From contig JABDKN010000071.1 of assembly GCA_013002205.1 (NCBI GenBank), positions 1 to 33,940 on the forward strand: 33,940 nucleotides of DNA, read 5' to 3'. The DNA comes from Granulosicoccus sp. (lineage in GTDB: Bacteria > Pseudomonadota > Gammaproteobacteria > Granulosicoccales > Granulosicoccaceae). Below the pieces are notes generated by a model. It was given only the letters and a program-made list of their open reading frames with translations. It was not told the DNA's origin and searched no databases. Shown piece after piece: positions 7,956 to 16,106 of the stretch. Made by a program: the position numbers and the translations under genes. The stretch's first letter is position 1. Each line of letters opens with the position of its first letter.

Positions 7956-8822
7956 TTAGCGCTTCGCGGCGGAGTTGCTCGAGCCCTGCGTGGCATCACA
8001 CCCCATGCTGTGCAGTACTGCCAACGCAGCACGAAACACAGGCTCATGGGTCTGCCCGAGAATGGCCACCCGGTCGAAGCGTTCGGGATCTTCATTGACC
8101 GCAGCACGCAGCGCCGCACCAAAGGCCATGCGTAACTCGGTTCCGATATTGAACTTGCAGACACTGGTTGTCCTGGCCAGTTGCAGTCGTTGATCCGGTG
8201 GAACGCCAGAGCCGCCATGAATCACCAATGGCACAGTCGTCAGCGCCTGGATGGCCCGGATTCGAGTCTCGTCGAGCCGTGCCTGCGCGGCCTGCTGCAG
8301 ATGGACATTGCCTACCGATATGGCCATGGCATCTATACCAGTCTGACTGGCAAACTGCGCCGCTTCTTCCGGAACCGTACCTCTGGACTCTTCGCCATCA
8401 CTGTAGCCGACGAAGCCGATCTCACCTTCGCAGGAGACCCCGGCTGCATGTGCCATGACCGCTATTTCGCCAGTCTCGTCGATATTCTGTGCAAGTGGCT
8501 TGCGCGAGCCGTCATACATGACCGAGGAAAACCCGCATTCAATGGCCAGTCGGCACTCCTCGGCGCTATAGCCATGATCCAGATGGACGACCACAGGTAC
8601 CGAGGCCTGCTCCGCCAGCCAGGTCAGCATCCTGCCCACCACCGGCAGCGGAGTATGAGCCCGACAGCCGGGGCCTGCCTGCAGGATCACCGCAACGTTT
8701 CCGGCTTCGGCGGCAGCCACGAAGGCGCGCATGTCTTCCCAGCCGAGCGTGACCAGTCCCGCCACCGCGTACCCGTTACGCAGGGCGGGTTGAAGTACAT
8801 CTGACAGGTTGACCAGCGGCAT
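7956..8822 (-). CDS. iolJ: Class II aldolase, probable 6-phospho-5-dehydro-2-deoxy-D-gluconate aldolase
   Basis: A 288-aa zinc-dependent class II aldolase of the fructose-bisphosphate aldolase superfamily. HLDHG carries the first zinc ligand. VMYDGSR, CEGEIGFVGYSDGEES, HGGSGVP and FNIGTELR form the phosphate and metal site. In inositol catabolism IolJ splits DKGP into dihydroxyacetone phosphate and malonate semialdehyde. The assignment over FbaA or KbaY-type aldolases rests on context: it is the last gene of iolD-C-B-J, and its ATG shares one base with the iolB stop (TAATG). The C-terminal tail (CDATQGSSNSAAKR) is not conserved. Confidence 0.85.
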   Translation of the reverse strand: MPLVNLSDVLQPALRNGYAVAGLVTLGWEDMRAFVAAAEAGNVAVILQAGPGCRAHTPLPVVGRMLTWLAEQASVPVVVHLDHGYSAEECRLAIECGFSSVMYDGSRKPLAQNIDETGEIAVMAHAAGVSCEGEIGFVGYSDGEESRGTVPEEAAQFASQTGIDAMAISVGNVHLQQAAQARLDETRIRAIQALTTVPLVIHGGSGVPPDQRLQLARTTSVCKFNIGTELRMAFGAALRAAVNEDPERFDRVAILGQTHEPVFRAALAVLHSMGCDATQGSSNSAAKR

Positions 8823-9664
8823 TACCTGAACTTCGCGATCATGTCCTTTATGCCGGGTATGGTTTCTATCTGGTAGGCATGCGTCGGCTGGAAGTACTGC
8901 ACCAGCGATCGCTGCGAGAGTCCGCCGAGTATGGTGAAGTAATACATCTCATACCCGGGCAGCGCGGCACAGGGATGATAGCCCTTGTCCAGGCAAATAG
9001 TCGACCCGTCCATGATGTGGTAGGCATCGCCAGGTTCATTGTCCACACGCTGCAGCATTTGCACGCCAGAACCGTGTTTGGGCCGGAAGCGGAAGTTGTA
9101 GGTCTCGTCATGCCGCGACTCCTCCGGCAGTCTGTCGGTATCGTGTTTGTGCGAGGGAAAGCCTGACCATCCACCTGCACCGACAGTGAACAGTTCGCTG
9201 ACCAGCAGACGTCCAACCCGGTCATGGTGCTTCTGTCCAAGGATATGCTTGATCTTGCGGTGCGTCTTGGTGTCATCGGAGCCGTATTGCACCAGGTCCA
9301 GGTCATCGCTTCTGACCTCGAACGGTTCCAGCACCTGATCGTATCGCGCACCGGCAACGAACACTTCAGCCGCCTCGGATACGCAGGACATCGTTACCGT
9401 TGCCCCAACCGGCACATAGACTCCCTCGGGCTCACCATCCCAGACATCCACACCCCGATTGCCCAGGGATGAAAAGGACACACCCTCCACCTCCACGTCG
9501 ACGCTGCCGGTGGCCGGCACGATACAGGTCTCGTACCCAGGCACCTGGTACTGGAAAGCATCGCCTTTCGTCAACTTGACGATGTTGAAGTAATTGAGCG
9601 GAACGAGCTTGTCGTCAACGTCGACGACAGGCTTGTTGCGGTTATCGTATGGCGCAATGTGCAT
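8822..9664 (-). CDS. iolB: 5-deoxy-glucuronate isomerase
   Basis: A 280-aa bicupin that isomerises 5-deoxy-D-glucuronate to 2-deoxy-5-keto-D-gluconate. The hallmark is GGWSGFPSHKHD (164-175), carrying metal ligands, followed by RHDETYNFRF, CLDKGYHPCAALPGYEMYYFTIL and the C-terminal WFQPTH-like QYFQPTHAY. Length matches the family (about 270 aa). It lies 12 nt after iolC and overlaps iolJ by 1 nt, so it is inside one operon with them. Confidence 0.95.
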   Translation of the reverse strand: MHIAPYDNRNKPVVDVDDKLVPLNYFNIVKLTKGDAFQYQVPGYETCIVPATGSVDVEVEGVSFSSLGNRGVDVWDGEPEGVYVPVGATVTMSCVSEAAEVFVAGARYDQVLEPFEVRSDDLDLVQYGSDDTKTHRKIKHILGQKHHDRVGRLLVSELFTVGAGGWSGFPSHKHDTDRLPEESRHDETYNFRFRPKHGSGVQMLQRVDNEPGDAYHIMDGSTICLDKGYHPCAALPGYEMYYFTILGGLSQRSLVQYFQPTHAYQIETIPGIKDMIAKFR

Positions 9665-9676
9665 GTGTTGAATCCT

Positions 9677-10657
9677 CTACTTGAGTGTTGGACCGGGATG
9701 GGATGCCAGAAATGCGTCCAGTTGCGCCGGGTCCGGCATGGCAGGTGCGCATCCGACCCGAGCCACCACGATGGAGGCACAGGCTGAGCCGCGCAGCACT
9801 GCTTGCCTGAGCGGATAGCCAGCGGCCAGCGAGGCAATGAATCCACCCATGAAACTATCACCGGCACCAGTGGGCTTGAGTGCCTGCACAGGGTAGATAC
9901 CGCTGCGAAACTCTTCGTCCGGCGTTACGGTAATGGAACCCGCCTCTCCCATCTTGTAGACAACGATGGCGGCGCCATCATGTGCCAGTTCACGGGCTTT
10001 GGCCAGACCGGCGTCATGGTCTCCAGCCATGAAACCGAATTCCACATCATTGCCGATGATGATATCGCACAGCGCACCAGCGCGACTGTAGACCTCGGCG
10101 GCTTCGGCTGCCGATGCCCAGCTGTAGGGCCGATAGTCGACGTCGAAGATCAATGGGATACCGGCTTGCCTGGCGAGTTCGAAAGCGCGGAAGGCTGCAC
10201 TGCGTGAAGGCTCAACTGCCAGCACAGTGCCGGTCGTGATCAGCGCCCCGAAACTTGAGTAGTCGATACCTTCCACATCGTCCAGCCCCATCTGGAAGTC
10301 GGCAGCACCGTTTCGATAGATGACTGTCTGATGCTCCTCGACACGGCTTTCCGACACTGCCAGTGAGTTGCGGTACTCCCCTCCCACGGACCGGACATGC
10401 TGGCGATCTACACCGTAGTGATCGAGCTGGTTCAGACAGAAGCGCCCGACCGCATCATCGGAGACACAGGTTACCAGCGAGGCCTGCCCGCCGTGCCGGG
10501 AAATGGCGACGCAGATATTGGCCGACGATCCACCCAGGCTGGCAGCGAACATCGCCGCCTCTTCGGTACGCGTACCCGCCGGTTCCGGGTATAGATCCAT
10601 GCCGGCCCGTCCCAGTACCACAAAGCGGTTGCGTGATAAAGATTGCACGCCGATCAT
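9677..10657 (-). CDS. iolC: 5-dehydro-2-deoxygluconokinase (PfkB family)
   Basis: A 326-aa ribokinase-fold kinase that phosphorylates 2-deoxy-5-keto-gluconate. The N-terminal LGRAGMDLYPEP and GGSSANICVA (42-51), the middle FDVDYRPYSW (171-180), which is typical of IolC, and the C-terminal PTGAGDSFMGGF with catalytic Asp267 are all present. The ATG overlaps the iolD stop as ATGA, indicating translational coupling. IolC, iolB and iolJ catalyse consecutive or neighbouring steps. Sugar kinases of this family can be confused, but the iol context settles it. Confidence 0.94.
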   Translation of the reverse strand: MIGVQSLSRNRFVVLGRAGMDLYPEPAGTRTEEAAMFAASLGGSSANICVAISRHGGQASLVTCVSDDAVGRFCLNQLDHYGVDRQHVRSVGGEYRNSLAVSESRVEEHQTVIYRNGAADFQMGLDDVEGIDYSSFGALITTGTVLAVEPSRSAAFRAFELARQAGIPLIFDVDYRPYSWASAAEAAEVYSRAGALCDIIIGNDVEFGFMAGDHDAGLAKARELAHDGAAIVVYKMGEAGSITVTPDEEFRSGIYPVQALKPTGAGDSFMGGFIASLAAGYPLRQAVLRGSACASIVVARVGCAPAMPDPAQLDAFLASHPGPTLK

Positions 10658-12531
10658 ACGCCGCGACGTTGTCTGACTCGTGTCGATTCCCAGTCCTCAT
10701 GCGCCTGGACGACCCGCTCGCTCTGGCTTATCTGCGGTGTACCGACTTCCCACCAGGCATGCCCCTGCGAGGTCCATCCCTCGTAGGCGTCTACTTTCAT
10801 GACGATCACCGAGGTCTTGTCGGCAGCCTGGGCACGCTTGAACGCTTCTGCCAGCTCGGCGGCATTGGCAACGGTTTCCGCATTGGCACCCAGCGCTCTT
10901 GCATGCGCTTCGAAGTCCACGTCGAATGGCGCCTTGACAGTGGGACAGTCAGCAATCAGGTTGTTGAAACTTTCATTGCCGGTGTTGTTCTGCAGCTTGT
11001 TGATCACGGCAAAGCCGCCGTTGTCGAGCACTAGAATGATCAGTTTCATCCCAGTCAGCACGCTGGAATAGATATCCGAATTCATCAACAGGTAGGAGCC
11101 GTCTCCGGTGAATACGATGGTGTCTCTGTCCGGCTGATTTTCGGACTGGGCAATACGGGCGCCCCAACCACCGGCTATTTCATAACCCATGCAGGAGAAA
11201 CCGAATTCGACATCGACGGTGCCAACGTGCAAGGTCCGCCAGTTGGCCGTGACTTCGGCGGGCAAGCCACCCGCTGCTGCCACAACCCGATCCTGCGGGT
11301 CACACAATTCGTTGACCACGCCGATGGCCTGCGCATAGGAATTGGGCCGGTTGCCGTGGGCAACATTGACGGCTACGTAGGTATCCCATTGCTTGCGCAG
11401 CTCTGTGGCGATTCCGCTCCAGTGCGGCGAGACGCGATAGCCGGCCAGGTGTTCGCTCAGCTGTTCGAGCGCCAGCCGGGCATCGGCTACCACGGGCAAG
11501 GATCGGTGTTTGCCCGCATCATGACGCGCCGCGTTGATGGCGATGAAATCCGCATCGTGTGCAAACGCCGTCCAGGAGCCCGTCGTGAAATCCTGTAACC
11601 GAGTGCCCACCGCCAGAACGACATCTGCCTGCTCAGCCAGCGCGTTGGCAGAATCGGAGCCGGTCACCCCGATCGGACCGGCATTCAGTGGATGTGTAGC
11701 CAGCAGGTTGGCGCGACCCGCGATGGTCTCGACCACCGGAATCTGGTGCTCCTCGGCAAATCGTGTCAATGCATCGACCGCACCTGAATACTGGACACCA
11801 CCGCCGGCAATGATCAGCGGCCTGGCAGCGGATCTTAGACGCGCGGCGGCATCCTCCAGTTCGCGCTCATCCGGGGCACAACGTCGAACACGGTGAACCC
11901 GGCGTTCAAAGAACGCGGCCGGATAATCACACGCCCAGCCCTGCACATCCTGTGGCAGCCCGATGAAGGCCGGTCCGCAGTCGGCCGGGTCGAGCATGGT
12001 CGCCAGCGCATTGGGCAGACTCTGGATGATCTGCGCCGGGTGCACGATACGATCCCAGTAACGTGTCACCGGCTTGAAGGCATCATTCACACCCAGGGTA
12101 GGATCGTAGAAATTTTCCATCTGTTGAAGCACCGGATCAGGCAGGCGGGTGACGAACGTATCCCCGCACAACAACAGCACAGGAAGACGATTTGCATGGG
12201 CCAGCGCTGCCGAGGTGAGCAGGTTCGAGGTGCCTGGACCTGCCGATGCGGTGCAGAACATCATCCGTTGTCGCAAGTGGTACTTCGCGTACGCAGCAGC
12301 AGCGAAACCCATGCTCTGCTCGTTCTGTCCACGGTACAGGGGCAGCGCATCGCGATGCTGGTACAGGGCTTCGCCCAGACAGGTGACGTTACCGTGTCCG
12401 AAGATGCCGAAACCGCCCCCGAAGAGTCTCAATTCCTGTCCGTCGATGACAATGTATTGAGCGGCCATCCAGCGAACGATCGCCTGGGCCATGGTTAGTC
12501 GGATCGGTTCGCCAGTGGTGCTGTCAGTCAT
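10654..12531 (-). CDS. iolD: 3D-(3,5/4)-trihydroxycyclohexane-1,2-dione hydrolase (ThDP-dependent)
   Basis: A 625-aa thiamine-diphosphate enzyme related to acetolactate synthase, which hydrolytically opens the inositol-derived ring to 5-deoxy-glucuronate. The N-terminal Pyr domain holds the cofactor-activating Glu in YRGQNEQSMGFAAA. The central domain carries PLIIAGGGVQYSGA. The PP domain shows FTGDGSYLLMNSDIY ending in LVLDNGGFAVINKLQ, the ThDP/Mg motif. I take the ATG at 12531 because AGAGGAA lies 7 nt upstream; an in-frame upstream start at 12567 lacks this. It is the first gene of iolD-C-B-J and faces iolE across a 124-nt region containing the LacI-type operator. Confidence 0.95.
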   Translation of the reverse strand: MTDSTTGEPIRLTMAQAIVRWMAAQYIVIDGQELRLFGGGFGIFGHGNVTCLGEALYQHRDALPLYRGQNEQSMGFAAAAYAKYHLRQRMMFCTASAGPGTSNLLTSAALAHANRLPVLLLCGDTFVTRLPDPVLQQMENFYDPTLGVNDAFKPVTRYWDRIVHPAQIIQSLPNALATMLDPADCGPAFIGLPQDVQGWACDYPAAFFERRVHRVRRCAPDERELEDAAARLRSAARPLIIAGGGVQYSGAVDALTRFAEEHQIPVVETIAGRANLLATHPLNAGPIGVTGSDSANALAEQADVVLAVGTRLQDFTTGSWTAFAHDADFIAINAARHDAGKHRSLPVVADARLALEQLSEHLAGYRVSPHWSGIATELRKQWDTYVAVNVAHGNRPNSYAQAIGVVNELCDPQDRVVAAAGGLPAEVTANWRTLHVGTVDVEFGFSCMGYEIAGGWGARIAQSENQPDRDTIVFTGDGSYLLMNSDIYSSVLTGMKLIILVLDNGGFAVINKLQNNTGNESFNNLIADCPTVKAPFDVDFEAHARALGANAETVANAAELAEAFKRAQAADKTSVIVMKVDAYEGWTSQGHAWWEVGTPQISQSERVVQAHEDWESTRVRQRRGV

Positions 12532-12562
12532 ACTCGTTCCTCTGGTCAGGATCAGTGTCTTG

Positions 12563-12576
12563 TCCACGATCGTGGA
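12563..12576. repeat. Perfect 14-bp palindrome TCCACGATCGTGGA in the iolD leader
   Basis: This perfect palindrome lies between the LacI-type operator and the iolD start. It differs from the operator sequence, so it is either a second regulator's site or a leader hairpin. The 9-mer GGATCACAG occurs next to it (12574-12582) and again at 12599-12607. Confidence 0.4.
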
Positions 12577-12585
12577 TCACAGTTA

Positions 12586-12615
12586 TTGACGATGTACCGG
12601 ATCACAGAATACAAT
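12586..12615 (+). promoter_or_regulatory. iolE-iolG promoter
   Basis: TTGACG at 12586-12591 and TACAAT at 12610-12615 are separated by 18 bp, a strong sigma-70-like promoter reading toward iolE. The predicted transcription start (about 12622) falls inside the 14-bp operator at 12619-12632, the classical layout for LacI-family repression. A weaker minus-strand promoter for iolD (TTGCAA, 16 bp, TATTCT) would overlap the same operator. Confidence 0.6.
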
Positions 12616-12618
12616 AAA

Positions 12619-12632
12619 TGCAACCGGTTGCA
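12619..12632. promoter_or_regulatory. LacI-family operator, perfect palindrome TGCAACCGGTTGCA
   Basis: The palindrome is perfect with a central CG, as LacI/PurR/GalR-type proteins bind. An identical 14-mer lies at 16098-16111 upstream of the regulator's own operon. A degenerate copy, GGAAACCCGTTGTA (10 of 14 matches), is centred 20 bp downstream at 12639-12652. Confidence 0.75.
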
Positions 12633-12638
12633 AACCAT

Positions 12639-12652
12639 GGAAACCCGTTGTA
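12639..12652. promoter_or_regulatory. Degenerate second operator copy upstream of iolE
   Basis: GGAAACCCGTTGTA matches 10 of 14 positions of the perfect site. Its centre is 20 bp from that of the perfect site, so both would face the same side of the helix. It sits in the iolE leader, four bases before the ATG at 12656. Confidence 0.4.
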
Positions 12653-12655
12653 CCG

Positions 12656-13549
12656 ATGAGTATGAGAATTGGTAATGCGCCCTGCTCCTGGGGTGTCGAG
12701 TTCGCTCAAGACGACCGGAATCCGGCCTGGCAGACAGTGCTGCAGCAATGCAGTCGAGCCGGTTACAGTGGTATCGAGTTGGGGCCGGTAGGCTTCATGC
12801 CGGAAGATCCCGGCGAGCTGGCTGACGCACTGGCGGCAAATGGACTGGAACTGATCGCTGGCGTAGTGTTTCGTCCATTCCACGACCCGGCACAATGGGA
12901 TGATGTACTGGATGGAACCGTGCGCACCTGTAAGGCATTGCAGGCGCATGGCGCCAAACACTGCGTGCTCATCGATTCAATTTCCGCACGTCGTGCGCCC
13001 ACTGCCGGTCGTGGCCAGGAAGCCGTGAAGATGGAGCCCGACGAATGGAACGCCTATCGGGAGCGTATCGTCAAGGCCGCCACACTGGCGCATGAAGAAT
13101 ACGGGCTCATCCCCGAGATACATCCGCATGCTGGAGGATTCATGGACTTCGAACCAGAAGTCGAACGGCTGCTCGATGAAACCGACCCGGAGATCCTGAA
13201 GATCTGTATCGATACCGGACACTGCACGTATGCCGGATTCGATCCGGTTGCCTTCATGCAACGCCACATGGATCGCATTACTTACGTGCACTTCAAAAGC
13301 ACGGATCCTGTCGTCAAGGCTCGTGCCATTGCCAACCGTACTGGTTTCTACGACGCCTGCGGCCAGGGCATCTTCTGCAACCTGTCCGATGGCGAGGTGG
13401 ACTTCGTTGCCGTGCGCAAACTGCTCCTGGATTCCGGATACGATGGATGGTGCACCATCGAACAGGACTGCGATCCGACGCTAAACCCCGATCCGGAAGG
13501 CGATGCGAGACTGAATCGTGAGTACCTGCAATCGATCGGATTCGACTGA
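12656..13549 (+). CDS. iolE: Inosose dehydratase-like sugar-phosphate isomerase/epimerase-fold protein
   Basis: A 297-aa TIM-barrel of the xylose-isomerase-like family. The N-terminal IGNAPCSWGVEF is the IolE signature. Metal-binding residues appear at barrel positions: Glu154 (IPEIHPHAGG), Asp186 and His189 (CIDTGHCTYAG), His212 (YVHFKSTD) and Glu in CTIEQDCD. IolE dehydrates 2-keto-myo-inositol to the diketone that IolD hydrolyses. ATGs at 12656 and 12662 are both possible and neither has a clear Shine-Dalgarno. It is the first gene of the rightward iolE-iolG unit, under the operator described above. Confidence 0.92.
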   Translation: MSMRIGNAPCSWGVEFAQDDRNPAWQTVLQQCSRAGYSGIELGPVGFMPEDPGELADALAANGLELIAGVVFRPFHDPAQWDDVLDGTVRTCKALQAHGAKHCVLIDSISARRAPTAGRGQEAVKMEPDEWNAYRERIVKAATLAHEEYGLIPEIHPHAGGFMDFEPEVERLLDETDPEILKICIDTGHCTYAGFDPVAFMQRHMDRITYVHFKSTDPVVKARAIANRTGFYDACGQGIFCNLSDGEVDFVAVRKLLLDSGYDGWCTIEQDCDPTLNPDPEGDARLNREYLQSIGFD

Positions 13550-13594
13550 GCTGCTCTCACTTTTCCACAAGTGGCAGAAACAAGAGGCAAGTAG

Positions 13595-14758
13595 ATGAGT
13601 AAATTGAGCTGGGGCATGATCGGCGGCGGCGAAGGCAGTCAGATCGGTCCCGCACACAGGCTGGGGGCAGGTCTTGATGGACTGTTCGAGTTCACTGCCG
13701 CTGCGCTGGATCATCGCGCTGAAGAGGGGCGTCGCTATGCTCGCCAGTTGGGCCTGGCTGAGGATCGCAGCTACGGCAGCTGGCAGGAGATGCTCGAGCG
13801 CGAATCAGCCCGTCAGGATCCTGTGGATCTGGTCACCGTGGCCACGCCCAATGCCACTCATTTTGAAATCACCCGCGCATTCCTGCAGGCCGGATTTCAT
13901 GTACTGTGCGAAAAACCGATGACGATGAGCGTCGAGGAAGGCGAGGAAATCGTCACAGTGGCAGCGCAGGCCAAGCGTATCTGCGCAGTCAATTACGGAT
14001 ATACCGGCTATTCACTGGTGCGTCATATGCGCGCAATGGTCGCCCGTGGGGATCTAGGCAGGATTCGCCTGGTCAAAACCGAGTTTGCCCATGGACATCA
14101 TGCCGATGCAGCGGATGCCGACAATCCTCGGGTGCGCTGGCGCTACGATCCGGCTCAGGCAGGTGTCTCCGCCCAATTCGCCGATTGCGGCATACACGCC
14201 CTGCACATGGCCAGTTTCGTAACCGGACAGGAAGTGACCCGACTCTCGGCTGATACCGTCGCGTGCATCGCATCCCGGGAGCTGGAGGATGATGCCATGG
14301 TCAACTTTCGCATGAGTGACGGCGCGGTGGGACGTCTCTGGACCTCATCCATCGCCATTGGCCGCCAGCATGGCCTGAGCATTCAGGTGTTCGGTGAAAA
14401 AGGCGGATTGCGCTGGGCGCAGGAACAACCCAATCAACTTTACTGGATGCCACTGAATCAGCGTCTGCAGATCATCGAGCGTGGTGAAGCAAATCTGTCA
14501 CCCGAAGCCGATCGCTCGTCCCGCGTTACCATCGGGCACGCGGAAGGCATGCCACTGGCGTTTGCCAATATCTACAAGGACCTGGCCGAAGCAATTCACG
14601 CGCACCAGCAAAACCGCCCCATCGACCCGGCTGCCGATCTCTACCCGCGTGCCGCCGACGGCCTGCGTTCAATGGCGGCCGTCGTGGCCGTGGCAAACTC
14701 GGGCGCAGCCAATGGCGAGTGGCTGGATGCGCGTCCACCGATGTTCCGCGACAACTGA
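13595..14758 (+). CDS. iolG: Gfo/Idh/MocA-family inositol dehydrogenase
   Basis: A 387-aa NAD-dependent dehydrogenase. It has the Rossmann motif MIGGGEGSQIGPAHR (8-22), TPNATHFE, EKP at 106-108 and the active-site DCGIH (Asp197, His201). AGAGGCAAG lies just before the ATG. It is 45 nt downstream of iolE, in the same repressed unit, so oxidation of myo- or scyllo-inositol to inosose is the likely job. The sequence is longer than classic IolG (about 340 aa) and resembles the longer MocA/IolW-type members, so the isomer it prefers is uncertain. A terminator follows 14 nt after the stop. Confidence 0.85.
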   Translation: MSKLSWGMIGGGEGSQIGPAHRLGAGLDGLFEFTAAALDHRAEEGRRYARQLGLAEDRSYGSWQEMLERESARQDPVDLVTVATPNATHFEITRAFLQAGFHVLCEKPMTMSVEEGEEIVTVAAQAKRICAVNYGYTGYSLVRHMRAMVARGDLGRIRLVKTEFAHGHHADAADADNPRVRWRYDPAQAGVSAQFADCGIHALHMASFVTGQEVTRLSADTVACIASRELEDDAMVNFRMSDGAVGRLWTSSIAIGRQHGLSIQVFGEKGGLRWAQEQPNQLYWMPLNQRLQIIERGEANLSPEADRSSRVTIGHAEGMPLAFANIYKDLAEAIHAHQQNRPIDPAADLYPRAADGLRSMAAVVAVANSGAANGEWLDARPPMFRDN

Positions 14759-14772
14759 TTCACATCGTGTGC

Positions 14773-14799
14773 GCTCGCCGCCTCGGCGGGCACTATTTT
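14773..14799 (+). terminator. Intrinsic terminator after iolG
   Basis: An 8-bp stem, GCTCGCCG with CGGCGGGC (one G-T pair), around a CCT loop is followed by ACTATTTT. It overlaps the last codons of the convergent LacI gene. Confidence 0.65.
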
Positions 14800-15794
14800 C
14801 GATCCCTGAGTGTTCGCCGCTCGATAACGGAACACGGAAACAGCCGTGCCTCGGGATAGCGGTCAGGTTCGTCCATCATAGCCTCGATGAGTTCGATGGA
14901 GGAGCTGATGATCTGCCGGACCGGTTGCCTGATCGTGGTCAGGGCGATACTTTCCCAGCCTGCCATCTCCATGTCATTGAGCCCGATGATGCCGATATCC
15001 CCGGGTACCTCGAGCCCCGCATCATGAATGGCGCTGAGCGCACCGATGGACAGCACGTCGTCACCGCAGAAATACGCCTCGGCCGGCTCTCCACGCAGCA
15101 GCTCCAGCATTTGCCTGCGTCCAGCCTGGAAGGTATAGGCATCGGCAAACGAGCAGGTGCATTCAACCTGGTCATGCAGGCCCAGCTCCGCAACAAAACC
15201 CGCCTGGCGATCCTGTGTCGAGGTAGCCGTTTCCGGCCCACCCATGAATGCAAGCCGGGTATAACCCCGAGCGAGTAATTCCCTGGCTGCAATGCGACCG
15301 CATTCGATGTTATCGATCCCGATCACATGCACCTGCGGTGAACTGGAATGTTTACCGAACGAGTGAACTACAGGCAATCCGGCATCTTTAAACGCCTGGG
15401 AAAAGCCTGGCGACAAGGTGGACGACGCCACGATGACGCCATCGACCGAGTACTGCCGGAGCATGCGGACCGAATTGGCTGGATCAGTCTCGTCGGTCAG
15501 ATTGACCAGCAAGGGACGCAGCTTGCGTTCCTGCAAGCCCCGCGTGAGCAGGTCGAATACTTCAAGGAAAATCGGGTTGTGAAAGTTATTGGAGACCAGG
15601 CCGATCAGTCGGGTACGGCCGGTGGTCAGACTCGACGCCAGCGCATTGGGTGTGTAGCCGAGCTCGGCCGCTGCCTTTTGCACCCTGCGCCGCATGCCGG
15701 GTGATACCGAGGCACCATCAGTGAAGGCACGGGAGACAGCCGAACGCGAAACACCCGCCCGTAACGCCACATCCTTGAGCGTGACCATGCTCAT
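14793..15794 (-). CDS. LacI-family transcriptional regulator of the iol locus
   Basis: A 333-aa repressor. The N-terminal helix-turn-helix is at about residues 4-25 (TLKDVALRAGVSRSAVSRAF) and the hinge NALASSLT at 50-57 inserts into the CG centre of LacI-type operators. A periplasmic-binding-protein-like sensor domain follows (LIGLVSNNFHNP, GIIGLNDMEMAGW, SITTIRQP-like). I start at 15794; the ATG at 15788 is an alternative, and the frame upstream overlaps another gene. The palindrome TGCAACCGGTTGCA precedes both this operon and iolD/iolE, arguing for autoregulation and iol control. The inducer is probably an inositol pathway intermediate, by inference only. Confidence 0.9.
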   Translation of the reverse strand: MSMVTLKDVALRAGVSRSAVSRAFTDGASVSPGMRRRVQKAAAELGYTPNALASSLTTGRTRLIGLVSNNFHNPIFLEVFDLLTRGLQERKLRPLLVNLTDETDPANSVRMLRQYSVDGVIVASSTLSPGFSQAFKDAGLPVVHSFGKHSSSPQVHVIGIDNIECGRIAARELLARGYTRLAFMGGPETATSTQDRQAGFVAELGLHDQVECTCSFADAYTFQAGRRQMLELLRGEPAEAYFCGDDVLSIGALSAIHDAGLEVPGDIGIIGLNDMEMAGWESIALTTIRQPVRQIISSSIELIEAMMDEPDRYPEARLFPCSVIERRTLRDRK

Positions 15795-15798
15795 CGAT

Positions 15799-15999
15799 TC
15801 AGGTGTCCGGCGTATCGTCCGGCCAGTCGGCCAAAAAAAGTTGCCAGAGCGCATAAACGCCCATACTGCCGAAGACCACACCCCAGAATGGTGCTCCCGA
15901 GACGAACTCGAACAGCGCCCAGCACAGACACACCGCGACGACGGTCACACGTCTCCAGACCGGCAGGAAGAATTTTGTCTGTAGATCGAAGAATTGCAT
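15799..15999 (-). CDS. Small membrane protein (66 aa), DUF3329-like
   Basis: MQFFDLQTKFFLPVWRRV leads into two hydrophobic segments (about 18-34 and 37-54), then an acidic tail, DWPDDTPDT. From memory it resembles short DUF3329-type proteins of alphaproteobacteria (LWRRVALVAVCLGWALFE, GAPFW). Its stop is 4 nt before the lacI ATG, and it is the first cistron after the operator and promoter, so the two genes are surely cotranscribed. No function is known; it may be a bystander that shares the promoter. Confidence 0.7.
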   Translation of the reverse strand: MQFFDLQTKFFLPVWRRVTVVAVCLCWALFEFVSGAPFWGVVFGSMGVYALWQLFLADWPDDTPDT

Positions 16000-16075
16000 G
16001 ATCCGTGTGCGCGTTGGAGATGGTGCGCGGCAAGCGCATACCTTCCTTCACAAGTGCTGTGATGACGCAGGTAGA

Positions 16076-16089
16076 ATATACCGGTTGCC
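16076..16089. promoter_or_regulatory. Degenerate second operator upstream of the regulator operon
   Basis: ATATACCGGTTGCC matches 9 of 14 positions of TGCAACCGGTTGCA, including the CCGGTTGC core. Its centre is 22 bp from the perfect site at 16098. It overlaps the likely -10 (TATATT, minus strand). Confidence 0.35.
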
Positions 16090-16106
16090 AGCCGGCTTGC
16101 AACCGG
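16079..16106 (-). promoter_or_regulatory. Candidate promoter of the small-membrane-protein/lacI operon
   Basis: On the minus strand TTGCAA is followed 16 bp later by TATATT. The -35 lies inside the perfect operator and the -10 inside the degenerate copy, so bound repressor would cover the promoter. Confidence 0.45.

Noticed and set aside
7948-7972. Bidirectional terminator between hspQ and iolJ
   Set aside because: A 6-bp GC stem (CCGCCG/CGGCGG) exists but with a 13-nt loop and no T tract on either strand, and it overlaps the iolJ 3' end.
10363-11034. 223-codon open frame spanning the iolC/iolD junction on the plus strand
   Set aside because: Antisense to two enzymes with full motifs; no domain in the translation.
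15791-16102. 103-codon minus-strand frame overlapping the 66-aa membrane protein gene
   Set aside because: Out of frame with the conserved-looking 66-aa product and would run over the operator-proximal promoter.
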